Source: Limanda limanda (Eukaryota; Chordata; Actinopteri; Pleuronectiformes; Pleuronectidae). Taken from it: 64,000 nucleotides of DNA. The notes under the pieces were generated by a model. That model saw only the letters and a program-made list of their open reading frames with translations, searched no databases and was not told the DNA's origin. Positions 35,894 through 48,963 of this stretch are shown piece after piece. The stretch spans positions 3,744,001 through 3,808,000 of the forward strand of contig NC_083645.1 in assembly GCF_963576545.1 (NCBI RefSeq), written 5' to 3'. Both the position numbers and the translations under genes were made by a program. Each line of letters begins with the position of its first letter. Within the stretch, counting starts at the first letter, position 1.

Positions 35894-38800
35894 CATCCGT
35901 TTTGAGGAAAGTGGCTCAAACGGTAACACCCCTGAAAGAGGACTGAGCCTTTCTGTAGGTTCAACACCTCCATCTTAAGTCCTATAAGTCTTCCCCATCT
36001 GAAATCTTTTTAAATACAATACATTTTTTTTTTTTTTAAATAAGTGTCTAATTGGTCTGTCAAATATGTTTTCCATTTTCGGCATCTTAATTTAACGCAT
36101 AAAAGGTCAGTTGGTCACCACAGTCATTACATGTCATCCTGCATTCTACATAAAAGGTCTGTGCCAACATTTTCGAGAGTGCATTCAGTGATAACCCAAG
36201 CCTACGATTCTCTAAATTGGGACCATCAGTTTCTCTATGGAGCTTGGTGGTAATCAATTCAATAACCGTTAGATGATATTTCCTTCTCGATCAAGGTAGT
36301 CTGGCGTACAGACCATCAAACAGACATGTAAGGGTGCAATGGTGCTAGCACAGCTAATATGAAAGAGAGGTTTAGGGTAAGAATGTCACAGTGTTGATGA
36401 GCTGAAGCACATTCATTTACTTTCTTATATGAAAAAAACACCCATGGGACATTGATGATACATTATATTCTCTGTTTCTGCTAATTCAATACAGAGAGAG
36501 TCAAGTTTCCCATCATTTCTCATGAAGGCAGTGGGAATACTTAATACTTTAATACAACTAAAATGGTAAATGGGTGCAAATGTTTGAATTAATTCCAGGT
36601 GTCTCTACAGGCATACACATACATGAACATGTTGTTCAATTACAAAAAAATCCCATGCAAGATTATTTCTTTGAAAGACAGTGTACTTCAAAAGACATTT
36701 AATATATGAGTAGGGTATAAATGCTTGAGGTAATGTAAGACCCAAACACCTATAACAACATTATTATCTCTTACTAGGGTTCTTGGATGTGCTCTCCTTG
36801 TGTTTGCATATAAGCTAAAAACGATAATATAGAGACTCCTTTAATAATGTAGACTCAGTTTCCTTTAAATTCTTGCTCATGGCTTACTGTGAACTTGTTC
36901 TCATCATTCAATTTTATACAATAGAAGTAGAGTAAAATTGATTTTAAGATAAATAAGGTCTACCTTAATGTGATGAAGACCGTACATGCAAAATGGATAT
37001 CAAATCCTAATAATAGTATGGCCTCCAGCTGTAGAGGATAGACTATTCCTCAAGTAATCACACTTGACTTGTCCAGTGCGTGTGTGAATGGTGAATGAAA
37101 CATCTGTTTTCAGGCATATTAGGATATATAGAGATTATTTCTGTTACAGGGCATTTGGACATTGGTGGTACGTTTCATTTCAAAAACCTTGTTAGTTATT
37201 ATTGCTGGATGCAGACCTCCATACATCAGACTTCTGACATTTAGATAAATACATAGGATAGTGTTCTTCGAGGAAATACAGTACTGATGCCAGAAACCTC
37301 ACATAGAAGCTCTGCAGCAGACACACTGAGCAGACACGCTCCCTGTGTGTACGACGCCTGTGTGCAACAGATCAGCTACGCAGCGAGCACAAACTAATTA
37401 TGGCCCGGGCACATAAATAACACACATCAATGAGCTACAGGGGAACTGTGTGTTCAGCTTATTTTATCTTTTAACATCATTTTTGTACCTTCTTTTTATG
37501 CATTGTGCACATGAACAGTGTAATAAAAAAAGTTATATGTATGATCTTAAGCATGCATGTGCACGCATGGGCTCAAGGGATTGTGTGACATTTGTCTCAG
37601 TTGTGTCAGAGTTGATGAGGCATCAGAAGTTTGTTTCAAAGAAGCCACACACACACATACACACTTGACTTTGGTCTTGCCTTGCTGCAGCCCTCAGTAA
37701 CTGTGAGTCAGAGAGGAAAGGAAGACAGGACTGTCTTTATACAAGCTGCTTAGGAGAAAATACAAACTGTGTGTGTGTGTGTGTGTGCGTGTTTTAGGGG
37801 GCGAGAGAGAGAGCATTCTTTTTTCCCACCAGTATGATGAGGCAAGGGAGAGATGTGTGAATGTGTAAAGCCAATATGAAAGTGCTGCCTGTTCTTTCTG
37901 TATGTATGAAGATGTCAAGAAGAAAAGAAAATCACTTCCCCGAGAGCTCATTACTAAGGATTAGAAACCGGTGACACCCACATTGTTCTGAATTTAGAAT
38001 TACTCTGCATGTCTCCAACATGTCATTCTTTCTCATATGTTGCACCTTGCATTCTAGTCTCATCTTGTGTTTTGGTGGATGTGGGGTGTTGATATTACAC
38101 TTCTGTGCACTGGCTCTGACCTTGAGGTAATACAACTTATTTCCTGCTGAAAACAATGTTAAACAGGAAATGTAACATAATAAAAACTTTTATATACAGA
38201 TTAAGAGTAACTCTGACGATGGCACCTTTATGTTTTGGTTAGCGTCTTCTTGTAGTCTTCGGCTTTGTGGAAGGAAGAAGTGACGTTGTATTCCACGGCG
38301 GGAGTTCTCACTGTGTGTTGTACAAATTTCAATGAAGATGTATTACAGGGAGGATAAAAGGATTTTACATTTTAGAAGAATTCCTACAACAATGAATCAC
38401 ACCTCAGTTATCTTTGTACTAGAGGTTTAAGTATTTACTGGCTGTGAGACTCACTGTCCTATATAGCTGTTTTTCCTTTTATTTGATTAAACCACATTTG
38501 CTCTCATGCTGCACTACAAGCAATTTGTGAAATTACTTTAATTCTATCAGTCAGTCTGTCTGCCCTCTCTAATGCACTGCTTTAGTTTGTAAGTGTACAG
38601 GTTGCTAACAAACCCACTCAGTAACTACCTACTGTCCTTTCCAGCAATGATTTCCATTTTGAGCTGAATTTTCTGATACATTTATCAATAATGTGTTTTC
38701 TTGGAACATGAATCTGTGTTCTGCAAGTGTGTTATGAAAAGATATAGAAAATGCATTTTTTTGTTTATTTCAAGTAATAGGTGTTCAGAGGCATGAAAGT

Positions 38801-41606
38801 AAATACACTACTCTTACTTGGAATAAGAAGACAGATACTACCCCTGTTTCAGCTATTTGATTACATGCTAGTCTAGCTTAGCATAAAGACTGAAATCACA
38901 AGGAAGCAGCCTTGATGTTTTTACACTTGTTGTTTTTGAACAATTGAACAAAAACAATTTAACACACATTTGTGAACTCAAGGATGCTGGCTTTCAGCCA
39001 AATTGTAAACATGCTAACGTTAGTCTCCTGCGTGTCTACAAACCGATCAATGACAAGTACACATAGACACAGCCCTCAGTGATGACAACATGACGTACAT
39101 ATGTCTTATGAAAGTCTTTAGTGTACTGCCTCCATTGAAATGTGAAACCTAAACTTACTAGCAAATTACATTTGATCTAGTAAGTTGGTTATTTGTTGGT
39201 TTCTATTTTCCAATCATGCTCAATCCTTCATTTGCAATAATGGAACACAATTGCATGCTTTGTTGGAGTTACCTACCAGACTTTACAAACTGTGGCATTA
39301 AATTTAAAGTCAATGGCAAACTGAACTTGTGTCAAATAGGTGGTGTACCCCATTTAACCTATACAAATGAAGGCCCACAACAAGCAGAATAAATGGTTCA
39401 AAGATAACAATAGTGCCTCTAGATGAGCAGGTTAGTACAGCAGTCAACAAAACACTGGAGGGTTAAGTGCAATTTGTTTCCTTATGTAAGAAAACAGAAA
39501 CATGAAACATGATTTGGATTCACTTTTTAATGAGCAATCGAGCTCAGTGCTTTTTCCTTCCTCTACATTTGCAGTGTTCTTTGTTTCATTTTGTTGAATG
39601 CGCTACGTTTGCTGAAGAGTGCACTTGCTCCCACAGGGTGATTGTTAGTGCATTATGTTGTCGAGTATTGCAAAGCACTGCAAAGAAAATAACACTGGGA
39701 TGCAGGGATATGATCAAAGCATCCATGGTTGCATCTCCTATTTGATTCTTCTGGCTTATACAAATTCAGGGTCAAAGAAGACGGGGGGAAGCAGTGTGTC
39801 CCAGTGCATCGATCAAAACGTTGAAGAACTGTATATCAGCCACACAACTGAACCTTACATAAAAGACAACTGCACATGATTCAAAGGAAGGCAAGGATAG
39901 AGCTAATCTGAAAATGCCAGGAGTAATCAAATGTACTGAGGGAATCTTTCTACCTTTTTTGAGGGAGTCAATAATAAGCTCACTCTCAGTGCAGGGGTAG
40001 TGCAAAATGTTAACTGTAACATGTCTTCAGTAGTATATTGTTGCCTATGTTTAGATATGCTGGGAGTCGAAGTACAAATGAAGGTGGAGGTTAGCGCCAA
40101 CTAGCTTCCTGCTTTGAATAATCCCAAAACAAAACAGTTAAGGCACATTGACATCATCAGTAATATGGCACAAAGTAGCAAATCATTTAGGGGTGAACTT
40201 CAATGGGCCTTACTATAAAAATTAAGGTAATAAATTATAAGGTTATAACATTTTTGTTTTCTCACATTTACACTTTTCATTTAAGTATCTCCTAGTTCAA
40301 ATTTACCTGCAGAATTACTTTATCTTATCTGCGTTTTTAAGTAAATTTCCTGCGCACTGTTTTTCTGGGGAGGTTTTACTATGTATTAGAACTGACAGAT
40401 CCTCCAGCAGGGCCTTTCTAAATTTAATGTGGGCAGGCTTAAGGCAAAAAATGTCTAAGATTGAATTACTTGTCTGAGAAAGGCAGACCGTGGATTTGTG
40501 TTATAATTGTTGTGTTCTCTGTCTTGCTGCCCGACTGCCTCTATACTGAGTTAATGTCATAACACATCCTTTTAATATTAAATATGAAAACAGTGTGATA
40601 CAAATTAGGGTGGATTGAGCCATTATTCATTCAGGTTTGTTGACGGGAAAGTCTAATCCCTCTTCAGCTGGAGATTATGTGTCCTACACTCTGCTCTCAC
40701 TTGAACTAACAAAACACTCCTCACTAGTTATCAGGACCTGAAGCTGCGCACAATGACCCTGATCCTACTCTCTCCCTCTCACACACACACACACAAACAC
40801 ACACACTGACAACTGACACATCTGTGTCGTTTGGCTCCCTAAAAACAACATCATTATATCATTTAGAGAAATAATGTGTGATAATTTGCATATAGAGTGT
40901 GGTCCAATGAGTTCTTTATCAAGACAACACCACAGTTTTTAAGTATAGCTGTTGGTTCAAGGCTGAATTTGTTTTCTTCACTACACTAATGCTGTCTGTA
41001 TTCCTGCCACAACCAATCAACAGGTCTAAAGATTACTACTGGATTCTTTTAGATATCACAGGACACATCTGGAAAGCTTGCAAGGCTTTTAATGATGACA
41101 GAGCGAATGGTTGAAGATGACAGAGAGCTGCAGAGTGAGGTGTAACTTGACAGTAAATCACACTAGCACTATTTTTATCACACCTGTTCACTAATCTTAA
41201 GTTGTTTAGTGTTTTTCTTCACTTCATTTCATGTTTCATTTTATTAACTCATCTTGTTCTCTTGTTACAGATACCGTCACCTCCTGCTGTTTTTGTTCCT
41301 TTCCCACCCTTTCCTTTAACCTACTCCGACCTCATTGCCTTCACCCGTTTCCTGTTAGTTCCTTCACCCCCAGAGTATTTAGTCTGCCATCTCCTCTAAC
41401 TCTCTGGCAGTTCAAATTGTCAGTCACCTGTAAGCGGTCCAGCATGCCCTGCTGTCTTGTAGTCCCTCTTGGTATAGGCTGTTTTTGCTCTGTGTTTTTA
41501 GATACCTTTGCTTGGCTGGTTGCTCTCCTGTGCTGAACCATTTCACTAGTAAAGATATTTTTGAACCTGTGTTGTGATCCTGATCTGACTAAAGATACTG
41601 CATGGG
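35894..41606. other. noncoding DNA with microsatellites
   Basis: No gene recognised. It contains a (GT)n run at 37,769-37,793 and a (CA)n run at about 40,781-40,806. A degraded segment near 38,840-38,900 carries GTCTAGCTTAGCATAAAGACTG, a motif common in fish dispersed repeats of uncertain family. The remaining short ORFs show no domains. Confidence 0.5.
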
Positions 41607-41690
41607 CCTTATTCATCAATATCTTCTTCAGAATTTTCTTAAATATGTCCTAAAAAGTTTTCTAAGAAAACTCTTACAGATTCATGACGC
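41607..41690. mobile_element. MITE end fragment (GGGCCTTATTCATCAATATC)
   Basis: Starts GGGCCTTATTCATCAATATC and continues into TTTTCTTAAATATGTCC-type sequence, the terminal sequence of a common fish Harbinger-type MITE. I did not find the matching inverted end downstream, so only one end is preserved or the partner is too decayed. Confidence 0.4.
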
Positions 41691-44600
41691 TTTCTTGAAC
41701 TGCATCTGTGTTCCTATACTGATGGAGCTCATATGTTTGTAAGTTGGCAGTTTTTCCGAATTACCATAGGTTAATTCCTAGTTAGTCAGTAGTGAACATA
41801 AACTACCACAGAAAATAATACATGGAATACAGTTATAAAGCCGTATCATGAGAAAGTTGCGTAACTGAAATAAAAAAAGGTTTGATCTCAGATTTGAATT
41901 CAAAATAAATTTTGTCAAACACCGAAGAGAGAGGGGAAGGAAAAGGAAAGTGCATAGAGTTTTCTGAACTTTAGCAGCACATTATTGGAAACACTGCAGG
42001 TGAATGCTCAGCTGAGCATCTGTGGATACTCGACCTGAGTCTGACGGGACCAAGATGAGCGGACATGCAGGGTCAGGATCAGGCAAAATGTTTTTAATCA
42101 TATTCAGGTCTGCTCAAAGCCCACAGGGAGCTCTGCCTCCACACACCTGGGTGCAGAGAGCACAGTGTGGTGCAGCTGCGTCTCCTGAGTCATCTCTCGT
42201 CTCGGAACTGAAATAAACAGTTTTCAGAAACAAAGCTGCAGTATACAGCGTAAAAAGCAGTGTGTAAAACACACACAGGAACTTATCACTTTCTTTTCCA
42301 TTGTGAGATGGGGTGTTTTGCTAAATCTTTATTGATTTTTCAGAGATTAATTCATGGGTCTTTTAATGAAAAGGGGCTGATATTTTTTGTGTTGCAATTT
42401 GGTGCAAATCCAAGTAACAATGTAGAACTAGTGTGAAATGTGGTTTCATAAAGGCACTGTAAGGCCTTGGTTGTGGTATGCATTCTCTTATTATCCCTTT
42501 TTTTCCACCACAAATTAAATCTGTAGGATGGGTAGTACGCAACAAGGGCATGTGACGCACCATGGACATCTCAGAAAAAAACAAATCTACAGCAATGAAG
42601 ACAAATATGTTCCTTCCCTTCTGTTGGATTTAATAAGATAAAACACCAGCCAGAGAGGAAATAATCAAGAGAGACTGGCAGGGGAAGAATTATGGAAGAA
42701 GAAGACAGATTACAGCATCTTGAACTTGTTATATTTCTAATGCTTCTCAAGCTAATTGTCAACTCTGACCACAGTTCAGTCAGGGTAAACACATAAGGCT
42801 TTAGGCGAGGTTTCCAGGATTCCCCCAAAAAACAAGGTTTTACTTTTTCCACATCAGACAGTGAAAAACTGCAAACTGAGCATCAATTCCAATGCAGGGC
42901 TGACAAATAAAGGTTTTACAGTACAGGTAGCTTGTATACTTTCTATTTATTTCCATAATCAATCAATATAACTGTCAATCACTGCAAATATGTCTTATGG
43001 TAGTTAAATTGTAAGCACAGTGGATAATAACAGCCTAACGCCATCACACAGACAACACAGTCCTTTGATGACGGATGTACAGTGGAGGTGATGACGCCAC
43101 TTGCTTATCTCAATGAGGTGTTGCTCATGGCTAGAACTGCTTTGTTTATACATTTTCACTCACTGCAAAAATATATTTCTAGAAAGCAGCGTGGCATCTG
43201 GCACCAGATAAAACACTGATTGCCTATGGGCAATAAAGAGAAATGAAAGAAAGAAAGTGGGGCAGGGGATTGGAAAAGAAAACATTGCATTAATCAGCTG
43301 GCAGTGGTTTTTGCACCAGCAATGGAGTGCAATGGAATTTTGAATTAGTTGTGGAGGCCTGCCCATTCCAGCAGCCCTACTTTCCACAGCAAACACAAAA
43401 CCTCTGCACGCTGCTGCTCACATGGAGCATGTGCACAATGACCTGACCCCTCAATGAAGTGCTGACTATATTTTTCTAACTTTTGTTTTCAGTGCATATA
43501 CAGTGCAGACAGGACTTTGAGTGGTCCCTTTCATCATGGTTCAAGGAAAGCTGAGACCTTTTTAAAAAGAGGTGGAAATGCATTTGAAAGAGCATTTATT
43601 TTTATATTGGTGTCTAAGTTGCATTAGCATTAAACTGAATTACACCTTTTAAGATGGTTTTATTATCACATTATAAAACATGATTGACTTAAACAACAGC
43701 GCACATATTCTGCTCTTTGTGAGAATGTAGAATATCTGATTTAATATCTGAGCCACAGCATTTCAACCAAAACACTTCCTTAGGTTCTGGTAAACTCAAA
43801 ATCAAGAAAGAAGAACTGACATCAGATAAACTCATCTTTAAATGCTTTAGTGGACTTTATCACATAACGGGCAGCTGCTCTGTTATCATTTCTCTAATAC
43901 CACAGACAGTGAACCACAGTTATATCGAAGATAGAGCAGTCTGATGTCAGTGAGGGACAACAGGCCTTTTGTGCAGAAGGCAAGATGGGTGGTTTCGATG
44001 TTGTGGCTGATCCATTTTAAACCATCAGTGATGTGATTTCAAGGAGTGAGATTACGATCGGGGACAAAAACAGTTGAAAGATAAATCATTTAAGTCCCAG
44101 ACGAGCAGCTTATTGCACCCCAAAAATGATTTGTTCCTCAAAAATACACATTCAGACATTTGATGAAGAAAGACCTCCAGTTGCGGCTTTAAACTGGATT
44201 AAATGTAACTTCTCACCTTCCCACCCCATTCCCTGATGGAGATCCATGTATGAGCAATTATTGCTCCACCTCATCCCCCACTCTGACTATCCTGCAGTTG
44301 GACCTGACTGGCTTCACTACTACGCTGCACAGTGACAAGGTCTAACATTACTGGAATTCAGCTATACATGTTTCAACCTGAATCTGACTCAGAAAAAGCT
44401 TGAGAGCTAATTGTGCAAGGTTACCTACATGTAGAAGTGTCACGATGATGTATTTCCATTTGAGCACAAGTTATTGTAAAAGATAGCTTTTACAACCAAA
44501 TCAAACAGCCAATATTGATGACAAAGTTAGATCAACTTTTTTCTAAGCTTTGATGCATTAGCTCGCTTACATCAGCTTTTCCCACATTGTTAATTCCATC

Positions 44601-45080
44601 TATGATGTAATGTGCACCTGCATGGGCAGCAGACTCTGACAGGTATATACAGAATAAAGGTGAAAGATACTGTGGAGGAAAATTCCACTGACCAGTGTCT
44701 AAGGTAGTGGAAATCCCCTGACTAGGTGTCTCACTGTTGTGATACTGTCTACCTGACAGGATAGAACCCTCATTTGGTGATGTTTTTCTTCCAACTGGTA
44801 ATGCGGACGGGCGGACACAGCAGATAAGACACACATGATGATCTCATGTCTTTCATGAACTTCTTTTTTTTATATTATGCCTTATGTAACGCCTCTTTGG
44901 ATAAGTTCTGGCTTTTGTGAACTTGCGGCCAGTTCCACTTAGAGCAACCATACTTGTTGTGTAAACTCTGCAGAGATTACTATTATAAAGACTCAAAGGC
45001 CAGTTTGAGAATTTCATTAATTCAAATCTCAAGATGAATTTACATCACAATACATTCTCCCGTAAGAGAAAGAACTGCAT
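41691..45080. other. noncoding DNA, no gene recognised
   Basis: AT-rich sequence, no coding or RNA gene signal. The short ORFs at 42,571-42,852 (minus), 43,160-43,396 (minus) and 44,532-44,834 (minus) have no recognisable domain. Confidence 0.5.
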
Positions 45081-45440
45081 TTCGGCCACAACTGCAGCTG
45101 AAACTATGTGACTGTTTTGGCGTGGATGGTAAACACAGTGTGGACCCTACTGTGATCTCCAAATATAACGGCCTGCTGTTTGAGATCTCTAATGTTGAAT
45201 GTAATATTGAAGGTCTTGTCCTGTCCTACCTCAATGACATAACCAACCCCTGCTAGACCCTCTACAGTTCGCCGACAGGGCAAACAGATCTGTAGAAGAT
45301 GCTGTAAACATGCTCTCCACTTCATTCTCCAGCACCTGGACTCCCAAGGAACTTGCTCTCACAGCTGAGCCTGCCCGACTCCATCTGCAGGTGGATCACA
45401 GACTTCCTGTCTGAAATGAGCCAACGGGGGCTGGGGAAAC
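45080..45440 (+). pseudogene. LINE reverse transcriptase fragment with internal deletion
   Basis: The plus-strand frame near 45,255-45,340 reads PLQFADRANRSVEDAVNML, a typical RT block 2 of Rex/CR1-like non-LTR retrotransposons ('PLQFAYxxxRSxxDAV'). Shortly after, around 45,370-45,415, another frame reads LPDSICRWITDFLS, normally located many residues further on. The intervening catalytic 'LFxDFSSAFN' block is absent, so there is an internal deletion plus a frameshift. Upstream sequence to 45,080 may belong to the same copy but is not recognisable. It is dead. Confidence 0.65.
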
Positions 45441-45827
45441 CTCTCATTCGGCTCCATACAGAACAGTACAACACAAACACTTAAGTTAGTTAAAATATCC
45501 TATACATTACATTATACAAATGTAAGACCTGATTCTCAACATGTGAACTGCACAGACGTGATGTGATGGATGATCTCCAGTTGTTTTCATCATAAACCAA
45601 TGAATAGACCATAGATGTGGTCTTGGCAGTCGTCTGATGTGTAGGGTAAGGTTCTGCAAAAGCAGCAAGATGTGGCGCTAACAGACGAAACCGATGAGTC
45701 AATCCCCTGGACTCCCATGTTAAAATTCAGAAGTTTAGCGCAAAATTATTACGATTTTTAAAGCAGGTGTTACTGAACTTAACTGCTCCTCTAATAACAA
45801 TGTATCCTGGCAGGCTTGCATACTAAC

Positions 45828-46757
45828 TAGAGATGAGCCGGATACTCGGCTGAAACGAGTATCCGGTACGGATAAAGCACTTTTGCCGATCACGAGTATA
45901 ATACGAGTAATCGGAGTCATTATCTGTGCTCGGACTGAATGAAAATCCTCACACAGCGTCACAGCGCTCTGCCCGTCACACACGGCTCTGCTCACTCACT
46001 CACAGAACAGCTCTCTGTCTCTCAGTCACTCAGGTTCACTGCGCATCGGGACTGTTCCATAGGCTCAGTCAAGGAAGCAGAAATGATTCGTTCATTTCCC
46101 GACTGGGTCTTCGGGTACGAGTCTTTGGATCATTTTTCACGAGACCTGCATTGGCTCAGTAGAGGAGCACTGGAGATGCGAGCGACGTTCACTGTCTCCC
46201 GGAGAAATGAACACTCTGTGTTTTTAGTATAGAAAGATGTGAATTATATTTGTTCACAAGTCATAATGACTGGTTTTGTTATTTTCACTTTACATTTACA
46301 CTTACTTTACAGTAAAGTAAACCTCTATTAAATACAGTACAACATGACAGTTTGTATGGTTTGAAATTGTCATCTATTATCACACTGGCATTTAATTATC
46401 ACGGCAAACAATTACACTGCACTAAACTTTAAGTGTTAATGTAAAGTTAAAATAACAAAACCAGTCTGTATGACTTGTGAACGAATATAATTCACGTATT
46501 TCTATACTAAAAACACAGAGTGCTCATTTCTCCGGGAGACAGTGAACGTCCCTCGCATCTCACTCACACACACACACACACGCACACGCGCACACACACA
46601 TACACACACACACCTGGTGTGGAAATAAATTTAAAAAAAATAAAAATAAAAAAATCATAAAAAAATTTCAAAGTTAAAAAAGAAAGTTATGTTGAACCAG
46701 CCCACTTCCGGGTTAAATCACACCCACTTCCGGATTAGGCCCCGCCCACTCCGATAC
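45828..46757. mobile_element. non-autonomous hAT element, copy 2 (right tip missing)
   Basis: The same family as 13,085-14,049, starting TAGAGATGAGC. The inverted repeat arms (about 46,173-46,310 and 46,425-46,561) pair almost perfectly, so this copy best represents the ancestral hairpin. Flanks carry the direct repeat ATACTAAC (45,820-45,827 and 46,758-46,765), yet the right end stops at CACTCCGATAC and lacks the roughly 65 bp containing the right terminal repeat that copy 1 has. A (CA)n tract with CG and TA interruptions lies at 46,566-46,613. No transposase is encoded. Confidence 0.88.
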
Positions 46758-46765
46758 ATACTAAC

Positions 46766-46916
46766 CACTGTTAGCAGCCTGAAGCTGTAAGAGCACACGG
46801 GGGAAGCTTACAAGAGACGAGAAGAAGCAGGGGGACATGAGCAGCACAGGAGATGAAGAATAACGACAGGGATTAAGACAACAAACCGAGCAGGACAAGG
46901 TGAAGCACAGAGACTT
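46766..46916. other. unassigned spacer
   Basis: Purine-rich sequence between the hAT right target duplication and repeat X. I see no recognisable feature. Confidence 0.4.
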
Positions 46917-47066
46917 ATTTCAATCAGGAGAGACTTGATATTTTTTAACAAGTTTATTTTTACAATTTACAAGAATGTAAATATTTATAGTCTTTGGCAT
47001 CCTAGACCCCTGTGTGATGTCATCAGGATAGAGGGGGGTAGAGCAGAGCATCTCACAGAAATACCC
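46917..47066. repeat. repeat X, truncated copy
   Basis: Matches 48,116-48,265 and 56,204-56,353 closely, from ATTTCAATCAGGAGAGACTT to CACAGAAATACCC, with a few substitutions (CCCCTGTG for CCCCAGTG, CTCACAG for CTTACAG). It then breaks off into a C10 run. The family is unknown; it may be the terminal part of a retroelement. Confidence 0.8.
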
Positions 47067-47103
47067 TCCCCCCCCCCGGGGTCTAGACACTGGTGGTGGT
47101 TCA

Positions 47104-47330
47104 TCAGTCAATCGTTTATTTAGATGGCCCATATATGGGCTTTGTCCTTTTGGGTTCCTAAGTGTGACATCCTCTGTCCTTAACTCACAAGAGTAAGGAA
47201 AAACTACGAAAAACCCTTCTTGAAGGGAAAACGTAGAAACCTCAGGAAGAGCCGCATGCGAGGGATCCCTCTTCCAGGACGGACAGAAGTGCAATGGATG
47301 CCACGAGTAACGGTGTGATGTCAGGCTGTC
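47104..47330 (-). repeat. L2-type LINE 3' end, diverged fragment
   Basis: Shares with 57,895-58,090 the blocks GTGACATCCTCTGTCCTTAA, AAGAGTAAGGAAAAACTAC and GGACGGACAGAAGTGCAAT, in the same orientation. There is no coding part. It is more diverged than the 58-kb copy, so it is a separate older insertion. Sequence 47,331-47,464 up to the BEL element may be more of its 3' UTR but is not certain. Confidence 0.7.
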
Positions 47331-47464
47331 AGCTGCCGCCTTGGCCCGTGATCCAAATCATCTGGATCTGGAAGGGGTGATGAATGTTCTTCTCAGACTG
47401 GAGGAGATTGGGGTGGAGGAGGGTTTGTGCGCGTCACTGAGTTGACACTGCTGAGGAAGAGAAG

Positions 47465-47957
47465 TGTAGCAGCCGATTGTCAAACAGATAAAAGTATCAA
47501 ATCAAACTTCAAATTATACTAATCAAAGGGCCACTGTTGCACCATGGGTTGTGGTGTACGCGGATGGGAAAAACATAATGTCCAAACAGATGTCCAGTTT
47601 CAACAAAAAGCGTGGTTTATTTAACCACACACCGAGCAAACAAAGAACAAAGAAAATTCCTGTGCCTCTCCCGCTCCGGTAAAAAACCATTTGCCCACCC
47701 AGGTGCATGCTGGTCCCTTACCGACAGCCTACCTATATAACTTCAGGTGCCCCCCTACCGTGCCCAAATGAAACAAAACACAAATAATAAACAAGAAACA
47801 CCTAAAGTAAACAAATAATAAACTAGAATACTAATAGAAATCTAATCATAATGAAATCAAGCAAATTGACTGAGAATAACCAAAAACTAAATACTCACTA
47901 AACAAAATAATAAACTAAACAGCACTAAGTACTACAACTAAATAAATAGCTCCAACA
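47465..47957 (-). repeat. BEL LTR (left copy, 3' LTR)
   Basis: 493 bp, plus-strand reading TGTAGCAGCC to GCTCCAACA. It matches 55,553-56,045 with one difference seen (CACACCGAG here against CACAGCGAG). On the minus strand it contains a TATA-like TTATATAGG and an AATAAA at the TTTATTTAACC site, plausible promoter and polyadenylation signals. Confidence 0.92.
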
Positions 47958-48772
47958 AGAAGAGAGGGGATTTTTAAAGTTTGACAGCTGCTGTGTGACT
48001 GGCTGAAGGAACCCGCGAGGGCCTGATTGGATGTATGGGAACTTTAGGACCGCCCGCAGTCAGCTGATCTGAATGCAGGTTTAAGTCTTCCTTATTGAAC
48101 TTACGCTGAGCTCCATTTCAATCAGGAGAGACTTGATATTTTTTAACAAGTTTATTTTTACAATTTACAAGAATGTAAATATTTATAGTCTTTGGCATCC
48201 TAGACCCCAGTGTGATGTCATCAGGATAGAGGGGGGTGGAGCAGAGCATCTTACAGAAATACCCCCAAAAGAAAGAAGACAAGGAATGTAGATCAGGGGG
48301 AGTGAGATACTGGTGAGTCTTACCTTGTGTTGTAGTATTCTAGAAGAGGATACATGCTTTGGAAACGACGAACGTTTATACATTTATCTAGTAGAATATA
48401 AAGATGACTCGTTTGGAGTGCATCTACACCCCCGAGAAGACGAGATATGAGGTAAAAGATAAAGAGGTATGTGCAAGTATAATCAGGGATCTAGAATGTA
48501 GAACATGATTAAATCAATAATAGATGACAGTAATTATATAAGGATAAGCAACCGCTACGACATTTTTGGTTGCTTGAAAATTAGGTCCGCTGGACTGAAG
48601 TTAAAATGTCGTGGTGGGTGCAGGTTTTAAATGTAGAACTTAATAAAAGGTCATTACACCGAAATGAAATTAAGGTCCAAGACCAAATAAATAACCAAAA
48701 ACTAAATACTCACTAAACAAAATAATAAACTAAACAGCACTAAGTACTACAACTAAATAAATAGCTCCAACA
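47958..48772. repeat. 815-bp inserted copy of right-flank repeat X plus LTR end
   Basis: Bases 47,958 to about 48,690 are the same as 56,046 to about 56,778, the sequence lying outside the right LTR, including its AGAAG. They are followed by a second copy of the final about 85 bp of the LTR (48,688-48,772, matching 47,873-47,957). The switch point shares a short AATAA microhomology. This is not part of a normal BEL structure. Confidence 0.88.
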
Positions 48773-48909
48773 CTCCGGCCCCTAATTGTGCACTAAATCA
48801 CAATTACTTTAATTTATCAAAGGAGCTATTCCCTCCACCCAATCTATGACTAGACAGTTCATGCATTAGCTTCAGTTCACTTTCTTCTTTATGATGTACC
48901 TGAAACAAC

Positions 48910-48955
48910 AAAAGAGAGAGAGAGAGAAAAAGAGGGAGGGAGAGAGAGAGAAAGT
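48910..48955. repeat. GA-rich simple repeat in BEL 3' untranslated region
   Basis: Purine-rich (GA)n/GGGA run just outside the integrase ORF stop. Simple repeat. Confidence 0.75.
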
Positions 48956-48963
48956 CCATGGTG

